A stretch of DNA of 7,798 nt from Nitrospirales bacterium (GTDB lineage Bacteria > Nitrospirota > Nitrospiria > Nitrospirales > UBA2166): contig JAJDBL010000197.1 in assembly GCA_029261375.1 (NCBI GenBank), forward strand, positions 1 to 7,798, in the 5' to 3' direction. The translations under genes were made by a program, and so were the position numbers. Each line of letters opens with the position of its first letter. The first letter of the stretch is position 1. Positions 1 through 6,473 of this stretch are shown here, one piece after another. The notes below the pieces were generated by a model. That model did no database searches. It was not told the DNA's origin and saw only the letters and a program-made list of their open reading frames with translations.

Positions 1-1008
1 CCGCTGGTGCTGACCGAGCTTAGGGTGCCGGATCCACGGGAAGGGCAAGTGCGTATTAAGGTTCATGTGTGTGGTGTGTGTCGAACGGATCTCCATGTCA
101 TTGAGGGAGAACTGACAGGAGCCAAGAATTCGGTCATTCCCGGCCATCAGGTTGTGGGTATGGTCGATAAAGTTGGACACGAGGTAACAAGTCTCCGAGA
201 AGGAGATCGAGTCGGGGTCGCATGGTTACAACACACCTGTAGAAAATGCGAATTTTGCATCAGTGATCGAGAGAACCTCTGCGATCACAGTACATTTACT
301 GGATACCATGTGGATGGCGGATTCGCGGAATATATCGTGGCGTCTGAATCGTTCGTGTATCCCATTCCAAAAGGGTTTATGGACGAAGAAGCCGCGCCGT
401 TGTTGTGCGCTGGAATTATCGGCTATCGAGCGTTACGTCTCAGCGGCATTCAACCCGGCCAGCATCTGGGTCTGTATGGGTTCGGGGCAGCGGCGCATAT
501 CGCGATTCAGGTCGCCAAATATTGGGACTGTACCATTTCCGTCTTTTCACAAAGGGAACGACACAAGGCGCTAGCACGTGAACTGGGTGCCTCATGGGTG
601 GGAGGTTCTGAAGAATCGCCTCCGGAAAAGTTGCATGGAGCCATCATGTTTGCGCCAGCGGGCGATCTCGTGCCTCCGGCGATGCGAGCGCTTGCGAAAG
701 GTGGAACATTGGCCATTGCGGGGATCCACATGAGTCCGATTCCGTCGCTGGACTACGATGCGGAGCTTTTCGGGGAGCGGAGCATTCGCAGTGTCACAGC
801 GAATACCAAACAAGACGGCTTGGAACTATTGGAGCTCGCGTCTACAATCCCGATCAAGGCACATACTCAGTCGTTTCGTCTTGAGGACGCAAACGTTGTG
901 CTTCAGGACTTGAAAGCAGGAGAGATTCAAGGAGCTGGGGTTCTGGATTTACGACGTGGACAGGTTGGTGAATGTATGAGCGAACCAGCCAGCGGTATCC
1001 ATTGCTAG
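1..1008 (+). CDS. Zinc-dependent alcohol dehydrogenase, AdhA-like (5' end missing)
   Basis: Medium-chain dehydrogenase/reductase that should interconvert alcohols and aldehydes with NAD(P) in the cytoplasm. The reading frame is open from base 1. The GTG at 7 is probably an internal valine, because family members usually have about 15-20 residues before this point, so the true start lies outside the window. Counting from that valine, the catalytic zinc ligands appear to be C25 (in CGVCRTDLH), H47 (in PGHQVVG) and C134 (in PLLCAG). The structural zinc site is C78, C81, C84 and C92 (C-x2-C-x2-C-x7-C). A Rossmann nucleotide-binding turn, GLYGFGAAAH, spans about 155-164; its last glycine is replaced by alanine, a form I associate with this AdhA-like subgroup. 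The stop is TAG at 1006-1008. The natural substrate cannot be told from sequence, and no neighbour suggests a pathway. Family assignment is secure; physiological role is not. Confidence 0.93.
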   Translation, partial: PLVLTELRVPDPREGQVRIKVHVCGVCRTDLHVIEGELTGAKNSVIPGHQVVGMVDKVGHEVTSLREGDRVGVAWLQHTCRKCEFCISDRENLCDHSTFTGYHVDGGFAEYIVASESFVYPIPKGFMDEEAAPLLCAGIIGYRALRLSGIQPGQHLGLYGFGAAAHIAIQVAKYWDCTISVFSQRERHKALARELGASWVGGSEESPPEKLHGAIMFAPAGDLVPPAMRALAKGGTLAIAGIHMSPIPSLDYDAELFGERSIRSVTANTKQDGLELLELASTIPIKAHTQSFRLEDANVVLQDLKAGEIQGAGVLDLRRGQVGECMSEPASGIHC

Positions 1009-1022
1009 TCCTGATCGGTCCT

Positions 1023-1050
1023 TGTCATCCTGAGGGAACCGAAGGATCTC
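1023..1050 (+). repeat. Short palindromic dispersed-type repeat, left copy
   Basis: A 28-base unit beginning TGTCATCCTGAGGGA and ending GAAGGATCTC. It is a small imperfect palindrome: ATCCT at 1027-1031 can pair with AGGAT at 1043-1047. From memory it resembles a motif of the form GTCATYCTGAG...GAAGRATCT that recurs between genes in many unrelated bacterial genomes. A related copy in the opposite orientation lies at 1369-1396, matching at about 18 of 28 positions, on the far side of the broken GIY-YIG gene. The repeat type is inferred; the internal pairing and the second copy are visible directly. Confidence 0.6.
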
Positions 1051-1079
1051 TTTTGGCGTCTGAGCAGGACTAGGCTGCT

Positions 1080-1379
1080 TTGAGTTCATGTTACGTCTAC
1101 ATCATGGCTAGCGTATCACGAACGCTCCATACAGGTGTTACGAGTGATCTGCGTCGACTGGTGTACGAGCATCGGAATAAGCTGGTTCCTGGATTTACTA
1201 TGAATACGACATCAGACAGCTGGTGTATGTTGAAGAAACCAACGATGTGAACGCTGCACTAGCCGGTGAAAAGCAAATCAAAGGCTGGGTACGAGCAAAA
1301 AAAAATCGCGGCACTTGAGTCCGTCAATCTGGCGTGGTTAGGCAGCAGCGCTGGCTCGTTTGGGAAAAGAGCTTCTTAG
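1080..1379 (+). pseudogene. GIY-YIG endonuclease-like gene, broken by two frameshifts
   Basis: Remnant of a small stand-alone GIY-YIG nuclease-like protein of roughly 95-100 residues. Three segments in two frames line up with the family. Segment one (1080-1199) reads CYVYIMAS, then GVTSDLRRLVYEH and NKLVPGFT. Segment two (1205-1303) reads YDIRQLVYVEETNDV, then GEKQIKGWVRAKK. Segment three (1305-1379) reads IAALESVNLAW and ends at TAG. One base appears lost near 1200-1204, and one A appears gained in the nine-A run at 1297-1305, which restores the original frame. Read without the shifts, the first frame stops at 1248-1250. The tyrosine expected in the YIG half of the motif (LYVGVT in relatives) is histidine here (LHTGVT), so decay is probably not just two indels. 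The start is uncertain: TTG at 1080 or ATG at 1104. Palindromic repeats flank it on both sides. Function of intact relatives is poorly known. Confidence 0.82.
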
Positions 1380-1396
1380 CGCTGCTCAGAATGACG
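1369..1396 (-). repeat. Short palindromic dispersed-type repeat, right copy (inverted)
   Basis: Read on the minus strand, this begins CGTCATTCTGAGCAGCG and ends AAGAAGCTC. It matches the left copy at 1023-1050 at about 18 of 28 positions, including the GTCAT-x-CTGAG core. It overlaps the 3' end of the GIY-YIG remnant, whose stop is at 1377-1379. CTGCTCAGA at 1382-1390 is also an exact reverse complement of TCTGAGCAG at 1059-1067, giving an inner pair of inverted arms around the remnant. Confidence 0.55.
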
Positions 1397-1400
1397 AACC

Positions 1401-1416
1401 GCCCCCGAAGGATGAC
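1401..1416 (+). repeat. Partial outer copy of the repeat
   Basis: AGGATGAC at 1409-1416 is the exact reverse complement of GTCATCCT at 1024-1031, so it may be the outer right end of the repeat-bounded unit. GAACCG at 1396-1401 followed by AAGGAT at 1408-1413 also repeats, in direct orientation, the left-copy string GAACCGAAGGAT at 1036-1047, with six extra bases (CCCCCG) between the halves. The match is short, so this copy is less certain than the other two. Confidence 0.35.
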
Positions 1417-1453
1417 TAAGGATGGATGAAGGCGTGGAGCTACGTATGCTTTG

Positions 1454-2203
1454 TCAGCTTCGCTTGGCCGTTTGATTTGCCACAGCCTGGGTTGCCTTCG
1501 CTACGGCTTCCGGATCCCCGAGGTAGTAGTGTCGGATCGGTTGCAGGTCATCTTCTAGTTCGTATACCAGCGGGACGCCGGTTGGGATATTCAGATCGGC
1601 AATTTTGTCTTCTGAAATCCCATCTAAGTACATGACCAGTGCGCGTAGGCTGTTACCGTGTGCTGCAATGAGGACCCGCTCGCCCTTCTCGATTGCTGGT
1701 GCAATGGTCGTTTTCCAGTAGGGCAAAAAACGCTCAACGACATCTTTTAGACATTCGGTTGCGGGTAGTTGTTGGAGCGCTAAGCCTTTGTAGCGTGGAT
1801 CGTTTCCTGGATAGCCTGGGTCCTTTGATCCCAAGGCGGGTGGTCGAATGTCATAGCTGCGCCGCCAGACATGTACTTGCTTGTCTCCGTGTTCTTCCAC
1901 AGTTTCGAGCTTGTTCAGACCTTGGAGTGCACCATAGTGACGTTCATTGAGACGCCAGCTTCTGTGTACGGGAATCCACATCCGGTCCATCTCTTCCAGT
2001 GTGATCCAGAGTGTTTTTATGGCACGTTTCAAGAGGGAGGTGTAGGCGACATCGAATTCGATTCCTTCGGCGCGCAATGTGCGGCCTGCGTCCTTGGCCT
2101 CTTCCAGGCCCTTGGGTGAGAGTTCAACATCGACCCACCCAGTAAATCGATTTTCCTTGTTCCAGACGCTTTCTCCGTGACGGAGTAGCACGAGTTTCTT
2201 CAT
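1454..2203 (-). CDS. gpmA: 2,3-bisphosphoglycerate-dependent phosphoglycerate mutase
   Basis: Interconverts 3-phosphoglycerate and 2-phosphoglycerate in glycolysis and gluconeogenesis through a phosphohistidine intermediate; cytoplasmic. The 249-residue product is close to the usual length (about 250) and collinear with Escherichia coli GpmA as I remember it. Visible signatures are LLRHGES with catalytic H9, NKENRFTGW (16-23), the acid-base glutamate E87 in [14 protein letters not shown], the second active-site histidine H182 in [11 protein letters not shown], and [11 protein letters not shown] (206-216). I chose the ATG at 2203 ([10 protein letters not shown]) because GAGG lies nine bases upstream; the ATG at 2209, two codons earlier, is possible but too close to that GAGG. 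Upstream in-frame codons to 2299 have no family match. It appears to be a single-gene unit with its own promoter. No clear terminator is visible downstream, where it runs toward the GIY-YIG remnant. Confidence 0.97.
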   Translation of the reverse strand: MKKLVLLRHGESVWNKENRFTGWVDVELSPKGLEEAKDAGRTLRAEGIEFDVAYTSLLKRAIKTLWITLEEMDRMWIPVHRSWRLNERHYGALQGLNKLETVEEHGDKQVHVWRRSYDIRPPALGSKDPGYPGNDPRYKGLALQQLPATECLKDVVERFLPYWKTTIAPAIEKGERVLIAAHGNSLRALVMYLDGISEDKIADLNIPTGVPLVYELEDDLQPIRHYYLGDPEAVAKATQAVANQTAKRS

Positions 2204-2246
2204 CGCCATGTCCCTCGCGTTTGTAAGAGGTAAGCCAACGGAACTC

Positions 2247-2274
2247 ATGATACGTATCTTCAGGTGTGATGCAA
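2247..2274 (-). promoter_or_regulatory. Candidate sigma-70-type promoter for gpmA
   Basis: On the minus strand a -35-like TTGCAT (2269-2274) is followed, after a 16-base spacer, by a -10-like TATCAT (2247-2252). The -10 matches five of six consensus bases; the -35 only three. Transcription would begin near 2240, leaving a leader of about 37 bases before the ATG at 2203. This is pattern matching only. Confidence 0.35.
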
Positions 2275-2351
2275 GCGTGTGGCCATGCATGCACGCCAAA
2301 TCTGCTAAAGCGTGTGAAGGTATTTAGGAAGGTTGGGTAGGTGGGCGGGGC

Positions 2352-2612
2352 TCAGGCTGCGCGATTCTCGAACTCAGAAGCGCAATCTTCACTACAGAAG
2401 TAGTGTGTTTCTCCATCCCGATGGGAGCTAATAGCTTTTTCTTTAGACACGTAGGTTAGGCATACCGGGTCCTGCGTCAGATCCATGCCTGCGCTGATCG
2501 CTCCGGGTTTATCTGTTGATTGTCCGGAGCCGCGAAGCATTCGGACGACCTGTTTGCCGAGGTAGTACACCACGACCAACATGATGACGACAATGACGAG
2601 GCGAATACCCAT
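2352..2612 (-). CDS. Small membrane-anchored YHS-like cysteine protein
   Basis: An 86-residue protein of unknown precise function. Residues 4-18 are a strongly hydrophobic stretch (RLVIVVIMLVVVYYLG region), most likely a single membrane anchor, followed by a basic patch (K20, R24, R27). After a linker, residues 48-81 look like a YHS/TRASH-type module: DPVC (C51), then YFCSEDC (C73 and C77) and F81. Such modules bind metal in other proteins, so a metal-sensing, -binding or -delivery role at the membrane is plausible, but this is inference. The start is well supported: AGGAG (2619-2623) lies six bases before the ATG. It is separated by 148 bases from gpmA, which has its own likely promoter, so the two need not form an operon. 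It could also be classed with small PP0621-like proteins, but the DPVC...YFCS pattern fits YHS better. Confidence 0.8.
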   Translation of the reverse strand: MGIRLVIVVIMLVVVYYLGKQVVRMLRGSGQSTDKPGAISAGMDLTQDPVCLTYVSKEKAISSHRDGETHYFCSEDCASEFENRAA

Positions 2613-2634
2613 AACAAGCTCCTAGTGAAGCGTC

Positions 2635-2664
2635 ATGCTATGCTCCATGCAAATGCGCTGTCAA
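2635..2664 (-). promoter_or_regulatory. Candidate sigma-70-type promoter for the YHS-like gene
   Basis: On the minus strand a perfect -35 hexamer TTGACA (2659-2664) is followed, after 18 bases, by TAGCAT (2635-2640), which matches four of six -10 bases. Transcription would start near 2628, giving a leader of only about 15 bases that still contains the AGGAG ribosome-binding site. This is the best promoter match I see in the window. Confidence 0.55.
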
Positions 2665-2710
2665 GCGATTTGACCCGCATTTTCGAGGGTTCTCACCTAC
2701 AGAACCTGTC

Positions 2711-2740
2711 TTGTCTTGCTTGAAGATGCCGTGTTACGAT
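2711..2740 (+). promoter_or_regulatory. Weak candidate promoter for valS
   Basis: TTGTCT (2711-2716), an 18-base spacer and TACGAT (2735-2740) each match four of six consensus bases. The start would be near 2747, about 36 bases before the valS ATG. This lies back-to-back with the promoter of the YHS-like gene in the 170-base divergent region. I see no T-box-like leader; the space is too short for one. Confidence 0.3.
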
Positions 2741-2782
2741 CCGCTCGTTTTTGCGCTTTCTCACCCAACTGAGCCGTAACCG

Positions 2783-5527
2783 ATGACGATACTCGAAAAA
2801 ACCTACCAGCCCCAAGACGTTGAGAAGAAGTGGTATCAGGTCTGGGAAGAGCGGGGGTATTTTCAAGCCAAGGCTGAATCTCCAGACCCTGCATTCTCCA
2901 TAGTCATTCCTCCTCCGAATGTGACTGGCGCACTCCATATGGGGCATGCGCTGAACAACACGATTCAGGACATCTTGGTTCGCTGGTCCCGGATGCGTGG
3001 ATTTAATGTCCTCTGGCTCCCCGGAACGGATCATGCCGGCATTGCCACGCAGAACGTTGTAGAGCGGCAGCTTGCGAAAGAGGGCACGAATCGGGAAGAA
3101 CTCGGGCGCGAGCGATTTATCGAGCGGGTGTGGGAATGGAAAGCGCAGTATGGAGAAACGATTCTCAATCAGCTACGTGCCTTAGGGGTGTCCTGTGACT
3201 GGTCTCGGCTACGGTTTACGCTTGATGAAGGCCTCTCAACAGCCGTTCGTGAAGTGTTTGTTCGATTGTATGAAGATGGCCTTATTTATCGTGGGACTCG
3301 CCTCATTCATTGGTGCCCACGATGTCTGACGGCGTTGGCGGATATTGAAGTCGAGCATGAAGACACCACAGGGTTTCTCTACACCATTCGATACCCCGTC
3401 GATGGCGACGGAGATCATGCCCTGATCATCGCAACCACTCGTCCGGAAACCATGCTCGGGGATACGGCCGTAGGCGTTCACCCGGAGGAAGATCGGCACG
3501 CACGGTTGATTGGTCAGTCGATTCGTCTTCCCCTAACCAGCAGATCCATTCCGATTGTTTCCGATCCAATCCTGGTTGACCGTGAGTTCGGAACGGGTGC
3601 GGTCAAAATTACCCCTGGCCACGATTTCAACGATTACGAATCCGGGTTACGTAACGATCTTCAACAGATTTCGATGCTTGATAAACATGCCAAAGTCGAT
3701 CCGACGCAGCTGTCAGATGTTGATGCCGATGTGCTTGCCCAGGTTCAAGGGAAATCTGTTAGCCAGGCGAGAAAACTTATTCTTGCCGTCCTTGAAGAGC
3801 GTGGCTTCCTGATCAATACCGAAAAGCATAAACATGCGATTGGAAAGTGCTACCGCTGCAAAACGGTGGTCGAGCCATTTCTCTCTCCCCAATGGTATGT
3901 CAAGATTCAACCCCTCGCTGATCCCGCAATCAAAGTTGTTGAAGATGGGGATATCACGTTCATTCCGAAAGCCTGGGAGAACAACTATCTCGGGTGGATG
4001 CGTGACATTAAGGATTGGTGTATCTCACGCCAAATTTGGTGGGGACACCAGATTCCGGCTTGGTACTGTGAAGATTGTGATTCCGCGCATGCCGCGCCGA
4101 TGATTCGAAGAGATGCTCCGGTGACGTGTTCGCAATGTGAGAGCACAAACCTTTTTCAGGATCCGGACGTTTTAGATACCTGGTTTTCCTCGGCACTGTG
4201 GCCCTTCTCGACGCTAGGCTGGCCGGCGGAACAACAAAGTGATACCGCGGGGATTGAAGAGGCCAAGCAGACGTTGGACACTTTCTACCCGACCACCGTC
4301 TTGGTGACCGGTTTTGATATTCTGTTCTTCTGGATTGCCCGAATGATCATGATGGGACTTCGATTTCAAGACGCGATTCCATTTCGCGATGTCTACGTTC
4401 ACGCCCTCGTTCGTGATGCAGAAGGGCAGAAGATGAGTAAGTCGAAAGGCAATATCATCGACCCTTTGAGTGTGATGGATGAGTATGGAACCGACGCGCT
4501 CCGCTTTACCCTTGCAGCGATGGCATCTCCGGGCAGGGACATCAAGCTCGCTCCGGAACGGATCGAGGGATATCGGAATTTCGCGAACAAACTGTGGAAC
4601 GCGGCGCGTTACGCCCTAGAAAATGTGCCAGAAGGATTCGAGGTGAGCGCTCAAACCGTCCCGCTGCAATCGCCGATCAATGGGTGGATCATGAGCAGGC
4701 TGCATCGGTGTATTGCGGATGTGAATGCGTCGCTGACGGCCTATCGCTTTGATGAGTCAGCGAACAGGCTATATCAATTTGTCTGGCATGAGTTTTGTGA
4801 TTGGTATATTGAGTTTTCAAAGCCGGATCTGAAGCAAGACGGTGAAGCTGGTGATGCGATGGCGCGTCGGGAGACGGTTCAGACGATGTTAGAGGTGCTC
4901 CGAAACATCGTGCGTTTGTTGCATCCCTTCATGCCATTCCTAACCGAAGAATTGTGGTCCAAGCTTCAGCGCCAACCCGGTGAGGCAGAGCATGTCATCG
5001 TGAACAGGTATCCTGACAAGGATGAGATCAAGATCAATGACGCGATAGAATTAGACATCAACGCAGTGATCGATGTCATTTCCAGCGTGCGCGTCGTGCG
5101 GTCGATCTATGGTATCTCGCCTGGAAAAGCCCTTCCCGATGTCGTTGTGATTCCGGCGAGTCAAGCGCTGGAAAGCGTGTTGTTGGGCCACGTTGTGCGG
5201 ATACAGAGTATGGCTCGAATCGACGCTCTTCAAATCGGAGTATCGCTGGAGAAGCCTCAGGGAACGTATGGGAGTCATGTCACCACGATGGCGGACGTGC
5301 ATATCTCCCTGGACGGCATGGTCGACTTCACCAAAGAGCGAGCCCGTCTGGAAAAACGGTTGACGACCCTGGATGCGGATCTTGCGGTTGTGGAGAAGAA
5401 ACTTGGCAACGCAACCTTTACCGCGAACGCGCCCGCAGACGTCGTACAAAAACAGCAGGCAAAGCAACGTGAGTTGCAGACCGAACGCGAGAAGGTGGCA
5501 TTGAGTTTGACGCAACTGGGAGTGTAG
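2783..5527 (+). CDS. valS: Valine--tRNA ligase
   Basis: Class I aminoacyl-tRNA synthetase that attaches valine to tRNA-Val using ATP and edits mischarged threonine; cytoplasmic. The 914-residue product is full length (relatives about 860-950). In order: N-terminal TYQPQDVEKKWY; Rossmann fold with the HIGH-type motif HMGH (52-55) in PPPNVTGALHMGHALN; CP1 editing domain with TTRPETMLGDTAVGVHP (218-234) and TPGHDFNDYE (277-286); cysteine pairs C178/C181, C356/C359 and C429/C432/C449/C452 that probably hold zinc; WWGHQIPAWYC (419-429); DTWFSSALWPFSTLGW (465-480); KMSKS at 550-554; the anticodon-binding helical domain with HPFMPFLTEELW (714-725); and a C-terminal charged coiled coil (about 849-914) typical of ValRS. 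The ATG at 2783 fits the family N-terminus; its ribosome-binding site is weak. No frameshift or lost motif is apparent. The gene starts a run with nadC, birA and coaX. Confidence 0.99.
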   Translation: MTILEKTYQPQDVEKKWYQVWEERGYFQAKAESPDPAFSIVIPPPNVTGALHMGHALNNTIQDILVRWSRMRGFNVLWLPGTDHAGIATQNVVERQLAKEGTNREELGRERFIERVWEWKAQYGETILNQLRALGVSCDWSRLRFTLDEGLSTAVREVFVRLYEDGLIYRGTRLIHWCPRCLTALADIEVEHEDTTGFLYTIRYPVDGDGDHALIIATTRPETMLGDTAVGVHPEEDRHARLIGQSIRLPLTSRSIPIVSDPILVDREFGTGAVKITPGHDFNDYESGLRNDLQQISMLDKHAKVDPTQLSDVDADVLAQVQGKSVSQARKLILAVLEERGFLINTEKHKHAIGKCYRCKTVVEPFLSPQWYVKIQPLADPAIKVVEDGDITFIPKAWENNYLGWMRDIKDWCISRQIWWGHQIPAWYCEDCDSAHAAPMIRRDAPVTCSQCESTNLFQDPDVLDTWFSSALWPFSTLGWPAEQQSDTAGIEEAKQTLDTFYPTTVLVTGFDILFFWIARMIMMGLRFQDAIPFRDVYVHALVRDAEGQKMSKSKGNIIDPLSVMDEYGTDALRFTLAAMASPGRDIKLAPERIEGYRNFANKLWNAARYALENVPEGFEVSAQTVPLQSPINGWIMSRLHRCIADVNASLTAYRFDESANRLYQFVWHEFCDWYIEFSKPDLKQDGEAGDAMARRETVQTMLEVLRNIVRLLHPFMPFLTEELWSKLQRQPGEAEHVIVNRYPDKDEIKINDAIELDINAVIDVISSVRVVRSIYGISPGKALPDVVVIPASQALESVLLGHVVRIQSMARIDALQIGVSLEKPQGTYGSHVTTMADVHISLDGMVDFTKERARLEKRLTTLDADLAVVEKKLGNATFTANAPADVVQKQQAKQRELQTEREKVALSLTQLGV

Positions 5528-5575
5528 CTCCTCGAGTCGGTGGAGTTTCCCGCGACGTAACCCTTCTCCTCATGG

Positions 5576-5581
5576 CATAAT
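5576..5581 (+). promoter_or_regulatory. Candidate -10 element close to the nadC start
   Basis: CATAAT matches five of six -10 bases and ends seven bases before the nadC ATG at 5589. Transcription starting at the usual distance would begin at or within a base or two of the ATG, making a leaderless message. No convincing -35 hexamer is present around 5553-5558. No Shine-Dalgarno sequence precedes the ATG, which agrees with leaderless use, but nadC could also be read through from valS, 61 bases upstream. Confidence 0.35.
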
Positions 5582-5588
5582 CTTTCAC

Positions 5589-6458
5589 ATGAAATTCTTT
5601 CCACGAACGCTTCCGTCTGAGGTGATCCGTCAAGCAGTGGAGATCGCGCTTGAAGAGGAACTGGCGAAAGGTGACGTCACCTCAATCGCAGTGATCCATG
5701 CGAAGAGCGAATCACAGGCGACGATTCACGCCGAAGCGGAAGGGGTGATTGCCGGAATTGAACTTGCGCGAAGCGTGTTCCGAACGATCAACGCAGAACT
5801 GCGGTTCGATACAGCCGTGTTTGATGGTGATAGGGTTGCTCATGAGGATGTGATCTGCACGGTCGCTGGGAATAGCCGTGCGATATTGGCGGGAGAGCGC
5901 GTTGCACTGAACTTTCTTCAACATCTATCGGGGATCGCCACGTTCACCGCAGCATTCTGTGACGTGGTGAAGACGTCCCCAGTGCAGATTGCAGCGACAC
6001 GCAAAACAACTCCAGGGTCGCGTTATGTGGAAAAATGGGCCGTGATGATCGGGGGTGGAAGCCCACACCGTCTGAACCTCAGTGATGGGGTGCTGATCAA
6101 GGATAATCACTTGATGTTGTTTGGGGGCGATGTGGCGCTAGCCTGTCGACAGGCACGAGAGCAGTCCGAGTCTGGAGCACAGATTGAAGTCGAAATCGAT
6201 TCATTGGATCAACTCCCGGCGGCAATTGATGGGGGAGCCGATATCGTTTTGTTGGACAACATGACTGCTGCCGACGTGAAGTTGGCCGTCGCCTTAGCCA
6301 ATCGGAAAGTGAGGCTCGAAGTCTCAGGAGGCATCTCTCTTGAGAACGTCGCGGAGTATGCTGCCGCGGGGCCGAATATTATCTCAGTAGGCGCGTTGAC
6401 ACAGTCGGCTCCGGCACTTGCCATGGGGCTCGATCTTGTGCCGCAGCCTCGCCAGTGA
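5589..6458 (+). CDS. nadC: Nicotinate-nucleotide diphosphorylase (carboxylating), quinolinate phosphoribosyltransferase
   Basis: Converts quinolinate and phosphoribosyl pyrophosphate to nicotinate mononucleotide, pyrophosphate and CO2, the last dedicated step of de novo NAD synthesis; cytoplasmic. The 289-residue protein has normal family length. Signatures are the N-terminal EEELAKGDVTS (22-32), GERVALNFLQHLSGIAT (102-118), TRKTTPGSR (137-145), EKWAVMIGGG (148-157), HR (160-161), LIKDNH (169-174), EVEID (200-204), LLDNM (221-225) and the phosphate-binding VSGGIS (245-250). Active-site basic residues R104, R138, K139, H160, R161 and K171 are kept. Two nearby positions depart from the common form: alanine at 136, where many homologues have aspartate (DTRKT), and proline at 159, where NHR is usual. 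These do not by themselves imply loss of activity. The gene is 61 bases after valS and 15 bases before birA. ATG 5589 has no Shine-Dalgarno sequence. nadA and nadB are not in the window. Confidence 0.97.
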   Translation: MKFFPRTLPSEVIRQAVEIALEEELAKGDVTSIAVIHAKSESQATIHAEAEGVIAGIELARSVFRTINAELRFDTAVFDGDRVAHEDVICTVAGNSRAILAGERVALNFLQHLSGIATFTAAFCDVVKTSPVQIAATRKTTPGSRYVEKWAVMIGGGSPHRLNLSDGVLIKDNHLMLFGGDVALACRQAREQSESGAQIEVEIDSLDQLPAAIDGGADIVLLDNMTAADVKLAVALANRKVRLEVSGGISLENVAEYAAAGPNIISVGALTQSAPALAMGLDLVPQPRQ

Positions 6459-6460
6459 TC

Positions 6461-6466
6461 AGGGAG
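6461..6466 (+). promoter_or_regulatory. Ribosome binding site deciding the birA start
   Basis: AGGGAG lies seven bases before ATG 6474. Another ATG at 6469 is only two bases from this site and out of frame, and the in-frame ATG nine codons into the protein has no comparable site, so ATG 6474 is preferred. Confidence 0.6.
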
Positions 6467-6473
6467 ACATGAC

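Noticed and set aside
133..165. GHQ in place of GHE in the alcohol dehydrogenase as a sign of lost activity
   Set aside because: The zinc-binding histidine and both zinc-site cysteine sets are present, and GHQVVG is, as far as I recall, normal in this AdhA-like subgroup.
2281..2297. GC-edged imperfect palindrome around ATGCATGC upstream of gpmA
   Set aside because: The symmetry is largely the self-complementary ATGCAT repeat with a three-base outer match; too weak to call an operator.
2204..2299. Possible 32-residue N-terminal extension of GpmA
   Set aside because: Phosphoglycerate mutases begin at the KLVLLRHG strand, the GAGG site favours ATG 2203, and the likely promoter lies within this stretch.
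2693..3034. 113-codon minus-strand open frame overlapping the valS start
   Set aside because: It overlaps the conserved N-terminal domain of valS on the opposite strand, and its translation shows no family-like pattern.
5051..5515. 154-codon open frame on the minus strand opposite the 3' end of valS
   Set aside because: It lies wholly antisense to conserved valS sequence, has no recognisable domain and no clear start signal; it is a shadow of the valS coding frame.
5528..5545. CTCC...GGAG pairing just after the valS stop as a terminator
   Set aside because: The stem is only four bases with a ten-base loop and no T-run follows.
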